A stretch of DNA of 23,212 nucleotides from Alphaproteobacteria bacterium (lineage in GTDB: Bacteria > Pseudomonadota > Alphaproteobacteria > Rs-D84): assembly GCA_017650505.1 (NCBI GenBank), contig JAGCET010000012.1:1-23212 (forward strand), written 5' to 3'. Position 1 is the first letter of the stretch; each line of letters begins with the position of its first letter. Below the pieces are notes generated by a model that worked only from the letters and a program-made list of their open reading frames with translations, made no database searches and had not been told where the DNA came from. This document shows, piece by piece, positions 1-6,097 of the stretch. A program made the position numbers and the translations under genes.

Positions 1-240
1 AATTTGAAAAAAATTCGAATCGATTCGTTGTTATTGGTTGCGAATTCTGATACATTTAACACAAAGTCCGATTTTGTTGGGCGTGTATTTGATATGTTGA
101 ATCATTGGAATATTGATTGTGATTTGCACATTATGTTTGGGAAAAATATGATGCGTGTTAGTCAGGTTATACGCCTTGTTGCAAAGATAAAGCCGGAATT
201 ATCGAATCGGTTGCGTGTCTTTCGTATGATTGACCGATAG
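1..240 (+). CDS. C-terminal part of an unidentified protein (runs off left edge)
   Basis: The frame is open from the first base and ends at TAG 238-240. A TTG at 4-6 could be a start but has no visible ribosome binding site in the window, so the gene most likely begins upstream. About 79 residues are visible. They are soluble-looking, with an alternating hydrophobic N-terminal stretch (DSLLLVA) and a basic C-terminus (RLRVFRMIDR). Codon choice (TTG, GAT, CGT, ATG-rich) matches the rest of the window, which supports real coding. I do not recognise a family. Its last 42 nt overlap the 3' end of trmB on the opposite strand, a convergent tail-to-tail overlap. Confidence 0.5.
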   Translation, partial: NLKKIRIDSLLLVANSDTFNTKSDFVGRVFDMLNHWNIDCDLHIMFGKNMMRVSQVIRLVAKIKPELSNRLRVFRMIDR

Positions 241-855
241 AGCTATATATTTGGGTTCGGTTGTGTGCGCCATATTTTTTTGTTGATATCTTGTTTTTAT
301 TGTTTCCACATCAGAATCGTTTTGGCCAAGGTTAGTATTTTTAACCTGATTTAAAATCCAATCAAAATATTCCCAATGGTCGGTACCAATAATAATCTTG
401 CCATCCATGGCCAGGTTCGTTCCCAATAAATTCAAAAATTCGGCGGACAGAAGTCGACGTTTCTCATGTCGCGCCTTTGGCCATGGGTCCGGATGCAGAA
501 CCCAGATTTCGTTAAATTGAAATTTGTTTTTGGATAAAATCAAACGCACATCATCCGGCCAAACACGAATGTTTTTATATTCGTCTTTTATATTATTATC
601 GGTGTCGCAAATGGCCGAGAGCAGGGCGGCAACGCCATTTTCAAATGGTTCGGCACCCATAATAATTTGGTTTGGGTGTTGTAATGCCAATTCGCGGACG
701 TGTTCGCCGGCACCAAATCCAATTTCCAATATGTCGATATTTTCCGATTCGGTCGGGGCGATTTTTGGCAATACATTTTCCATCAGCAAATTTTTGCGTG
801 CAGATAATTTTTTGCCGTGTCGGCGACCAAATGTTCTTATTTCTTGTTTTTCCAT
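199..855 (-). CDS. trmB: tRNA (guanine-N7-)-methyltransferase
   Basis: TrmB uses S-adenosylmethionine to make m7G46 in the variable loop of tRNAs. The 218-residue protein has the usual family length. Residues about 42-54 carry the SAM-binding glycine loop (DILEIGFGAGEH), and the family signature HPDPWPKARHEKRR follows around residues 121-134. The start ATG (855-853) has no Shine-Dalgarno sequence. A -10 hexamer TATACT lies only 6 nt upstream, so the mRNA may be leaderless. The gene diverges from gltX across a 45-bp gap, and its 3' end overlaps the convergent gene at the left edge. Function is well supported by the motifs. Confidence 0.93.
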   Translation of the reverse strand: MEKQEIRTFGRRHGKKLSARKNLLMENVLPKIAPTESENIDILEIGFGAGEHVRELALQHPNQIIMGAEPFENGVAALLSAICDTDNNIKDEYKNIRVWPDDVRLILSKNKFQFNEIWVLHPDPWPKARHEKRRLLSAEFLNLLGTNLAMDGKIIIGTDHWEYFDWILNQVKNTNLGQNDSDVETIKTRYQQKNMAHTTEPKYIALSVNHTKDTQPIR

Positions 856-861
856 AATATT

Positions 862-890
862 AGTATAAAATGCAAATATTCAAAAAACAA
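862..890 (-). promoter_or_regulatory. trmB promoter, apparently leaderless
   Basis: Read on the minus strand: -35 TTGTTT (890-885), 17-nt spacer, -10 TATACT (867-862). The trmB ATG begins at 855, the expected +1. On the plus strand the same bases include TATAAA (864-869), which could serve gltX as a -10, so the element may be bidirectional. Confidence 0.5.
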
Positions 891-900
891 GGATTTGATT

Positions 901-2475
901 ATGAGACAAGGTCTAACAGAAGATTTAATTGCGCGTGTTTTGGGTGGCGCACCAAAATATACGCTTGCAGAATTAGAGGAAAAATTCCCGCCACGTAATT
1001 TGCCGGCGGGTGCTATGGTTACCCGATTCGCCCCAAGTCCGACGGGATTTATGCACCTTGGGAATCTGTATAGTGCTTTGATTGACTACAAATTGGCGCA
1101 ACAGTCGAATGGTATCTTTATGTTGCGTATAGAAGATACAGATACGAAACGCGAAATTAAAGAAGCGGTTGGTATTGTAATAGATTCTTTGGCGAAATTT
1201 GGCATTATGTATAATAATGATGAAAAGTATGGCCCGTATTACCAGTCGCAACGCAAAGACATTTATCATTCGGTTGCGGGGGAATTATTGCGAACGGGGC
1301 GTGCGTATCCGTGTTTCCTGACCCAATCCGAGATGGATGAAATTCGTGAAAAACAAAAGGCCGCCGGTTTTGCAACGGGAATTTATGGCGAATTTGCGCG
1401 TGACCGTGATATCGGTGCGGATGAAATTGTAAAACATTTGGACAACGGCGAAATCCCAACGATTCGTTTGTATTCGATGGGTGATGTGAACAAACGTATT
1501 ATTTTCAAAGACACGGTTCGTGGTTCTATTTCGGTTCCGGAAAATAATGAAGATATCGTTTTGATTAAATCAACCGACCGGTTGCCAACATATCATTTCG
1601 CACATTTGTGCGATGACCATTTTATGCGTGTGACACATGTTGTTCGTGGTGAAGAATATTTTGGAACGGTTGCATTACATATTCAAATGTTTCGAATGAT
1701 GGAATGGCAATTGCCAAATTATATTCATACCGCGACATTGGACAAGATTGATGCGGAAACCGGCAAACAGCGTAAGATGTCAAAGCGTAAAGATCCGGAA
1801 TGTAATGTTGCGTTCTTTATGCAAGAAGGTTGGCCAATTAGTGCGGTTGTTGAATACCTTGGGAATATTTTAGCGTCGGGGTATGAAGAGGCAAAGTTAA
1901 AAGGTGCCGTCAAAAATTTCTGGGAATATGAAATGAAACCGAAAAAAATTCCTATGTCGGGTGCATTGTTCGATATGAAGAAATTGGAATGGTGGGCACG
2001 TGAATATATTGGCGCAATGTCGGTTCCCGATTTGGTGCGAAGGGTTGTGGATTGGGCAAATGAATATGGCGATGAAAAACAAAAGATGCTGGTTCGTGAT
2101 ACCGACTATCTGACCCGTGTTTTGGCCATTGAACGTGATAACCCAAAACGCATACGCAAAGATTTTATTACTTGGAAACAGACATTAGAGATCGAAGAAT
2201 TCTTCTGGGACGAATTGTTTGTGCCGTCGTCAGAGTATAAATTTAATTCTGATGTGTTGCGGTCGTTCTTGGAAACTTTTGATGCATCGGATGACAAAGA
2301 TACGTGGTGGAATAAAATTGTTGCAATTGCCGAAAAGTTGGGACTTAAAAATGGTGATGTTGCAATGAATTTGCGTGTGGCGATGTCTGGGCGTACAAAC
2401 ACACCGGACCTTTATTCCATAATGCAAGTAATGGGCGCAGATAGAGTTATTAAAAGGATAAAAAATGCAATTTAA
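901..2475 (+). CDS. gltX: glutamate--tRNA ligase, Clostridium-type
   Basis: Class I aminoacyl-tRNA synthetase that charges tRNA(Glu). From ATG 901 (GGA of the binding site at 891) the protein has 524 residues. The HIGH-type motif is HLGN at residues 52-55 within FAPSPTGFMHLGN, and KMSKR lies at about residue 292. An N-terminal extension of about 40 residues precedes the Rossmann fold. The body reads like the clostridial GltX class (RNLPAGAMVTRFAPSPTG, LPTYHFAHLCDDHFMR, SGALFDMKKLEWW) rather than the shorter alphaproteobacterial enzyme of about 470 residues; that judgement comes from memory of the family. An earlier in-frame start at 817 would extend over the trmB start and is unlikely. It overlaps the next gene by 11 nt. 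Confidence 0.93.
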   Translation: MRQGLTEDLIARVLGGAPKYTLAELEEKFPPRNLPAGAMVTRFAPSPTGFMHLGNLYSALIDYKLAQQSNGIFMLRIEDTDTKREIKEAVGIVIDSLAKFGIMYNNDEKYGPYYQSQRKDIYHSVAGELLRTGRAYPCFLTQSEMDEIREKQKAAGFATGIYGEFARDRDIGADEIVKHLDNGEIPTIRLYSMGDVNKRIIFKDTVRGSISVPENNEDIVLIKSTDRLPTYHFAHLCDDHFMRVTHVVRGEEYFGTVALHIQMFRMMEWQLPNYIHTATLDKIDAETGKQRKMSKRKDPECNVAFFMQEGWPISAVVEYLGNILASGYEEAKLKGAVKNFWEYEMKPKKIPMSGALFDMKKLEWWAREYIGAMSVPDLVRRVVDWANEYGDEKQKMLVRDTDYLTRVLAIERDNPKRIRKDFITWKQTLEIEEFFWDELFVPSSEYKFNSDVLRSFLETFDASDDKDTWWNKIVAIAEKLGLKNGDVAMNLRVAMSGRTNTPDLYSIMQVMGADRVIKRIKNAI

Positions 2476-3178
2476 ACCAAATTTCGATTTGATTCGTATG
2501 TGGGGCGATATAAAGAAAATGCCGGTTAGGAGGCCCTTTGTCGCGGTGTTTAAACGGAGAAATAAAACATTGGTTTATATGGGGGATAAGCATAGTTATA
2601 ATGAATCATTTGATATGGTTGATATGTGTTTTGCCAATGATTTCGGTTATAAGCCAGAGGTGTTGCTTACAGAAATGGAAAACGATGGGTACGAACGTAA
2701 AATGGGATCACATGGTATCCAGGCTAATACACTGGCCTATGCGGCTGTGGTCGCGAAAAAGCACGATACACCCGTGGTGTTTGCGGATTTATCCGATGCC
2801 CAAAATATTGAGGTTTTGCGTTCTTTGGCGCCAAATGAAAAGATAGATGTCGATTTTCTTGATAATCTGTTAAGAAATACAATTCCAGATGCGCATGGAA
2901 ACGAATTGGAAAAATTACATGCGGAATTTGATAAATATGGTCGTGATACATTTATGGTTCAAAATATTGCCACGGCGTTAAATAAATATGATACGGTGTT
3001 TTGTATATTTGGAACAGGGCATTATGCTCAACAGCAATTGGCCTTGGAAGATATGATGGGAAAACCGGAATATATAACCAAAATTAAAAATATGCGGGGC
3101 GATTTTTCCGATGTGAAAGTTGAACCGATAAAACTTTGTGATTTTGAAATGGTGAAAAAAAATGACAAAAACGCATAA
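2465..3178 (+). CDS. TraB/TIKI/ChaN-like fold protein, function unknown
   Basis: This 237-residue cytoplasmic-looking protein has no signal peptide or membrane segment. Several spaced motifs resemble the TraB/PrgY-TIKI-EreA/ChaN superfamily: GDKH (residues 40-43), a buried strand ending in glutamates (LLTEME, 67-72), RD..M (160-164) and a final strand with GTGH (183-186). In that superfamily such His/Glu residues form a metal or catalytic site. The match is by motif spacing only, so the family assignment is an inference and the substrate is unknown. The start ATG overlaps the end of gltX by 11 nt with AAAAGGAT just upstream, so it is probably translationally coupled to gltX. It overlaps the hemolysin III gene by 17 nt. 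Confidence 0.75.
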   Translation: MQFKPNFDLIRMWGDIKKMPVRRPFVAVFKRRNKTLVYMGDKHSYNESFDMVDMCFANDFGYKPEVLLTEMENDGYERKMGSHGIQANTLAYAAVVAKKHDTPVVFADLSDAQNIEVLRSLAPNEKIDVDFLDNLLRNTIPDAHGNELEKLHAEFDKYGRDTFMVQNIATALNKYDTVFCIFGTGHYAQQQLALEDMMGKPEYITKIKNMRGDFSDVKVEPIKLCDFEMVKKNDKNA

Positions 3179-3776
3179 GATTGTTAGGAGTCGATTGAGA
3201 CATGTGCGTGGTGATCAACACGCATCGCGTTTGCTTCGTGTGTTGCGGGCGACGGGGCTGTTTCGGTGGGAACGGCGGTCAACGCGTGGCGAAGAAGTGA
3301 TGAATGTTTTGACGCATGGAATTGGCATTGGGCTTGCAATTGCGGGACTTTCATTATTGGTTGTCTTTGCGGCAATTTATGGGAATGCGTGGTCTGTTGT
3401 TTCGTGTGCAATTTTTGGTGTGACAATGTTCACACTTTATTTCGGTTCTACAATGTGCCACATAACAATCGGTCGCAAAAGCGAATGTTTTTTCGAGGTA
3501 TGGGACAGTGTCGCCATCTATGCCTTGATTGCCGGAACGTATACTCCTTTTCTGCTTGTAAATCTGCGTGGGGGACTTGGGTGGACGGTTTTTGGAATAT
3601 TGTGGGCGATTGTGATTTTTGGTGCAATTACGAAAATTCGTAATCCGCGTCAGCAACCAAAGTGGGTCGTTGCATTGTATTTAATTATGGGGTGGACATT
3701 ATTATTTATATTGCCGGCAATGTTGCGGAATATTCCGGTGCGTGGGCTGTGGTTTATTTTGGCGGGCGGATTGTAA
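3162..3776 (+). CDS. hemolysin III / PAQR family membrane protein, truncated by an in-frame stop
   Basis: An integral membrane protein of the HlyIII (YqfA/PAQR) family. Visible family landmarks are EEVMNVLTHGIG near residue 45, S-T-M-C-H (the S(x3)H motif) near residue 103, and LIAGTYTPFLL near residue 125, with several hydrophobic helices. The frame stops at TAA 3774-3776, directly after FILAGGL, where family members continue into the last helix. The next codons in the same frame encode that missing end (see 3777-3911). As it stands the 204-residue product lacks the C-terminal HxxxH metal-binding motif. The start is uncertain: ATG 3162 overlaps the previous gene, and GTG 3204 behind AGGAG (3186-3190) is an alternative. 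Confidence 0.8.
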   Translation: MTKTHKIVRSRLRHVRGDQHASRLLRVLRATGLFRWERRSTRGEEVMNVLTHGIGIGLAIAGLSLLVVFAAIYGNAWSVVSCAIFGVTMFTLYFGSTMCHITIGRKSECFFEVWDSVAIYALIAGTYTPFLLVNLRGGLGWTVFGILWAIVIFGAITKIRNPRQQPKWVVALYLIMGWTLLFILPAMLRNIPVRGLWFILAGGL

Positions 3777-3911
3777 TATACGATTGGTGTTATATTCTAC
3801 CTGTGGCGGCGGTTAAAGTTTTCGCATGCAATATGGCATATGTTTGTAATTGGCGGCAGTGTTTGTTTTTTCTTTGCGGTTCTGTACGGCGCAGTTCTGG
3901 GTGTACAGTAA
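3777..3911 (+). pseudogene. detached C-terminal end of the hemolysin III gene
   Basis: Continuing the hemolysin III frame past TAA 3774-3776 gives 44 sense codons and then TAA 3909-3911. They read [12 protein letters not shown], then [13 protein letters not shown], then a last hydrophobic helix. This is the standard C-terminus of the family, including the HAIWH (HxxxH) motif that supplies two of the three zinc ligands in PAQR proteins. No start codon or ribosome binding site fits independent translation. A single base change (for example TTA to TAA) would explain the break. A real nonsense mutation, a sequencing or assembly error and readthrough cannot be told apart from sequence alone. Confidence 0.8.
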
Positions 3912-3928
3912 AAAACAGTAAAAATATG

Positions 3929-3957
3929 TGGACTTTTCGATTCGGTGGTTATATAAT
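3929..3957 (+). promoter_or_regulatory. promoter of the Thr leader / thrS (P1)
   Basis: -35 TGGACT (3929-3934), 17-nt spacer, perfect -10 TATAAT (3952-3957). The expected +1 is at about 3964-3965, on or next to the ATG of the leader peptide. Confidence 0.6.
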
Positions 3958-3964
3958 GCAGGAT

Positions 3965-4027
3965 ATGAAACGTTTTGGTTTTATCTTTGCAACCACGACT
4001 ACTACGACCCCGTTTGGGGTGCGGTAA
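3965..4027 (+). CDS. threonine-rich leader peptide of thrS (candidate attenuation leader)
   Basis: A 20-codon open frame encodes MKRFGFIFA, six threonines (codons 10-15: ACC ACG ACT ACT ACG ACC), then PFGVR and TAA. It sits 79 nt upstream of thrS and 7 nt after a consensus -10. A run of codons for the amino acid handled by the downstream gene is the hallmark of ribosome-mediated attenuation, as in the E. coli thr, his and pheST leaders. Here shortage of charged tRNA(Thr) would stall the ribosome on codons 10-15 and change folding of the RNA ahead of thrS. AGGA lies only 1 nt before the ATG, too close for a Shine-Dalgarno site, so initiation may be leaderless. That it is translated and regulatory is inference; the codon run and its position are directly visible. 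Confidence 0.7.
   Translation: MKRFGFIFATTTTTTPFGVR
4007..4020 (+). promoter_or_regulatory. short hairpin at the end of the Thr leader
   Basis: ACCCC (4007-4011), loop GTTT, GGGGT (4016-4020): a perfect 5-bp GC-rich stem over leader codons 15-19. A second weak helix, TGGTT (3976-3980) with AACCA (3991-3995), lies before and over the first Thr codon. A T-run (4040-4045) follows about 20 nt after the GC stem, too far for a textbook terminator. AATTTCT (4026-4032) could also pair with AGGAATT at the thrS ribosome binding site (4095-4101). Confidence 0.35.
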
Positions 4028-4034
4028 TTTCTAT

Positions 4035-4063
4035 TTGCGTTTTTTATGGCGCGTTTATATAAT
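4035..4063 (+). promoter_or_regulatory. possible second thrS promoter (P2) downstream of the leader
   Basis: TTGCGT (4035-4040), 17-nt spacer, TATAAT (4058-4063). The expected +1 is near 4070, before the thrS binding site AAGGA (4094-4098). If active, it would give a thrS transcript without the Thr leader. The -35 is poor. Confidence 0.35.
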
Positions 4064-4106
4064 CAAACAGTTCAAAAAAATAATAAACAATAAAAGGAAT
4101 TTTATT

Positions 4107-5840
4107 ATGTCTTATCCTATTGAAATGATTCGGCACTCGTTGGCGCACGTTATGGCCGCTGCAGTGCAAAAATTACACCCGGATGTTAAATTTGCGGGTG
4201 GTCCGGCGATTGAAAACGGGTTCTATTATGACTTTGATACCGATTATCGTTTTTCCGAAGAAGATTTTGAAAAAATCGAAAAAGAAATGCGCGATTTAAT
4301 CAAATCTAATGGTCGTTTTGAACAGCGGATTGTTGATTTGGATGAAGCAAAGAAAATCTTTGCCGACCAACCGTATAAAATGGAATGGCTGAATGAATAT
4401 GATGCCGCCGGTGAAAAGTTGTCGATTTATACTTTTCGCGATTTTACCGACCTGTGTCGCGGGCCACATGTGGAATCAAGTAAAGATTTGCCACGCGATG
4501 GGTTTAAAATTCGGACTGTTGCCGGTGCGTATTGGAAGGGCGATGCGAAAAACAAAATGTTGCAACGTATCTATGTTGATGCGTTCGAAAATAAAGATGC
4601 GTTGGACGCCCACCTGAAAATGATGGAAGAGGCCGCGGCGCGCGATAATCGCAAACTTGGTAAAGATATGGATCTGTTCCATTTTGAACCGGAATATGCG
4701 CCGGGGGCGGTGTTTTGGCATGACAAAGGATTCAAGATTTATCGTCGTATGATTGACTATCTGCGTATGCGCCAGGAACGTGCCGGTTATTTTGAAATAT
4801 CAACACCGTCAATTATGGATCGGTGCCTGTGGGAACGGTCGGGGCATTGGGCCAAATATGGCGCGCACAATTATTCGGGAACAACCCAAGATGGCAAAGT
4901 GTTTTGTGTGAAGCCGATGTCTTGTCCGGGTGGAATGTTGGTTTTTGGCCAAGGTATCAAATCGTATAAAGATTTGCCAATGTATTTGGCAGAATTTGGC
5001 AAGGTTTGCCGGTACGAGGCCGCAGGCGGTTTGTCGGGGCTGATGCGTGTGCGTGAATTTACCCAAGATGATGCGCACATATTTTGTACCGAAGACCAAT
5101 TGGAAGATGAAGTTGTAAAGGTATTGCGTTTCATCAAAGATATATATGCAAAATTCGGTTTTGATAAAATATCTATGAAGTTGGCGACACGTCCGTTGTC
5201 CGAATTTCGTATCGGTTCTGATGAAGTTTGGGACAAGGCCGAAGGCGCATTAAAGCATGCGTTGGATGCAAACGGTATCGAATATGAAATCGCGGAAAAT
5301 GACGCGGCGTTCTATGGACCTAAAATAGATAACTATCTGAAAGATTCTATGGGGCGCGTATGGCAATGTGGTACGGTTCAATTGGATATGAATTTGCCGG
5401 AACGTTTCGATTTGTCTTACGTTGGCGAAGACGGCGAAAAGCATCGTCCGATTATGTTACATCGTGCATTGTTGGGGTCTATTGAACGGTTTATGGGGGT
5501 GTTGTTGGAATCGACGGGTGGTAATTTGCCACTTTGGCTGTCCCCGGAACCCGTTGTGGTTGTGCCAATTTCCGAAAAATATCGTGAATATGCAGAAGCG
5601 GTTGTTTCTGATTTGCGCAATGCTGGTATCTATGCACGTGCAGATTTGCGTGATGAAAAGGTCAATTACAAGATTCGTGAATTATCGTTGGCTAAAACGC
5701 CGATTATCGCTGTTGTTGGTGAAAAAGAATCGGTGGATAAAACGGTTACTTTACGTAAACTTGGAATTGAAAAACAAGAAACGGTTGCGCTGTCAGATTT
5801 TGTTGAACAAATGAAAAATGCGGTTAAACTGCCACTTTAG
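4107..5840 (+). CDS. thrS: threonine--tRNA ligase lacking the TGS domain
   Basis: Class II synthetase that charges tRNA(Thr). The ATG at 4107 (AAGGA 8 nt upstream) gives 577 residues, about 60 shorter than typical ThrRS. The protein begins directly in the editing domain: HSLAH (residues 10-14) and CRGPH supply the HxxxH and CxxxH editing-site motifs. The catalytic domain keeps the zinc ligands in PMSCPGG, DDAHIF and MLHRALLGS, with motif 3 running into SIERF. The C-terminal anticodon-binding domain (PVVVVPIS to the end) is complete. The N-terminal TGS (ubiquitin-like) domain is missing, and no frame upstream of the ATG encodes it. Upstream lie the Thr leader and two possible promoters. Confidence 0.95.
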   Translation: MSYPIEMIRHSLAHVMAAAVQKLHPDVKFAGGPAIENGFYYDFDTDYRFSEEDFEKIEKEMRDLIKSNGRFEQRIVDLDEAKKIFADQPYKMEWLNEYDAAGEKLSIYTFRDFTDLCRGPHVESSKDLPRDGFKIRTVAGAYWKGDAKNKMLQRIYVDAFENKDALDAHLKMMEEAAARDNRKLGKDMDLFHFEPEYAPGAVFWHDKGFKIYRRMIDYLRMRQERAGYFEISTPSIMDRCLWERSGHWAKYGAHNYSGTTQDGKVFCVKPMSCPGGMLVFGQGIKSYKDLPMYLAEFGKVCRYEAAGGLSGLMRVREFTQDDAHIFCTEDQLEDEVVKVLRFIKDIYAKFGFDKISMKLATRPLSEFRIGSDEVWDKAEGALKHALDANGIEYEIAENDAAFYGPKIDNYLKDSMGRVWQCGTVQLDMNLPERFDLSYVGEDGEKHRPIMLHRALLGSIERFMGVLLESTGGNLPLWLSPEPVVVVPISEKYREYAEAVVSDLRNAGIYARADLRDEKVNYKIRELSLAKTPIIAVVGEKESVDKTVTLRKLGIEKQETVALSDFVEQMKNAVKLPL

Positions 5841-5849
5841 TGGTATAAT
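5841..5849 (+). promoter_or_regulatory. extended -10 promoter for the small lipoprotein gene
   Basis: TGG followed by TATAAT (5844-5849) begins right after the thrS stop. The expected +1 is near 5856, inside the left arm of the palindrome that follows. Confidence 0.45.
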
Positions 5850-5851
5850 GA

Positions 5852-5877
5852 TGTCTGGCGATTTCAATCGCCAGACA
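5852..5877 (+). repeat. perfect 11-bp inverted repeat after thrS
   Basis: TGTCTGGCGAT (5852-5862), loop TTCA, ATCGCCAGACA (5867-5877). There is no U-tract on either strand, so it is not a standard intrinsic terminator. It could be a 3' stability or processing hairpin for thrS mRNA, or an operator beside the -10 at 5844-5849. Confidence 0.7.
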
Positions 5878-5897
5878 CAATAAGAAAAGGAGAACAT

Positions 5898-6041
5898 ATG
5901 AAAAAAATAATTTTGATTATTGCAATGTTGGCGCCGATGGTGTTGGCGGGTTGTGGTGGGACTTGCGAAACCGAACCAATCGTAGAACAAAATCATAAAC
6001 TGATTGTGCCGCCGAATTTTGGTGCGCGCCCATCAAAATAA
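5898..6041 (+). CDS. 47-residue lipoprotein with BamF-like C-terminal motif
   Basis: ATG 5898 follows AAGGAG at a good distance. The product has a lysine start, a hydrophobic helix and a lipobox ending LAGC (Cys19), so a signal peptidase II site with only about 29 mature residues. The mature tail ends HKLIVPPNFGARPSK. The pattern [IV]VPPNF-x-x-RP resembles the conserved segment of the alphaproteobacterial DUF3035/BamF lipoprotein, a component of the outer-membrane BAM complex. Lipoprotein status is well supported; the BamF link rests on one short motif and is tentative. The gene lies between thrS and the SPOR gene and appears to have its own promoter. Confidence 0.8.
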   Translation: MKKIILIIAMLAPMVLAGCGGTCETEPIVEQNHKLIVPPNFGARPSK

Positions 6042-6046
6042 ATTTG

Positions 6047-6071
6047 TGATATAATATTTTTATGGTATAAT
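6047..6071 (+). promoter_or_regulatory. two tandem extended -10 elements upstream of the SPOR gene
   Basis: TGA-TATAAT (6047-6055) and TGG-TATAAT (6063-6071), 16 bp apart. Either would start transcription before the strong binding site GAAGGGAG (about 6083-6090). Confidence 0.6.
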
Positions 6072-6097
6072 ATCTCATTATAGAAGGGAGAGTTATA

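Noticed and set aside
817..900. Longer gltX start at 817
   Set aside because: It would overlap the trmB start and its promoter; ATG 901 has a binding site and gives the family N-terminus.
4026..4050. Classical rho-independent terminator in the Thr leader
   Set aside because: The T-run at 4040-4045 has no adjacent stable stem; the GC hairpin ends 20 nt earlier.
3975..4106. Upstream extension of thrS that might encode a TGS domain
   Set aside because: The in-frame extension is a shadow of the Thr leader and AT-rich leader RNA; it shows no TGS-like sequence, while ATG 4107 has a good AAGGA.
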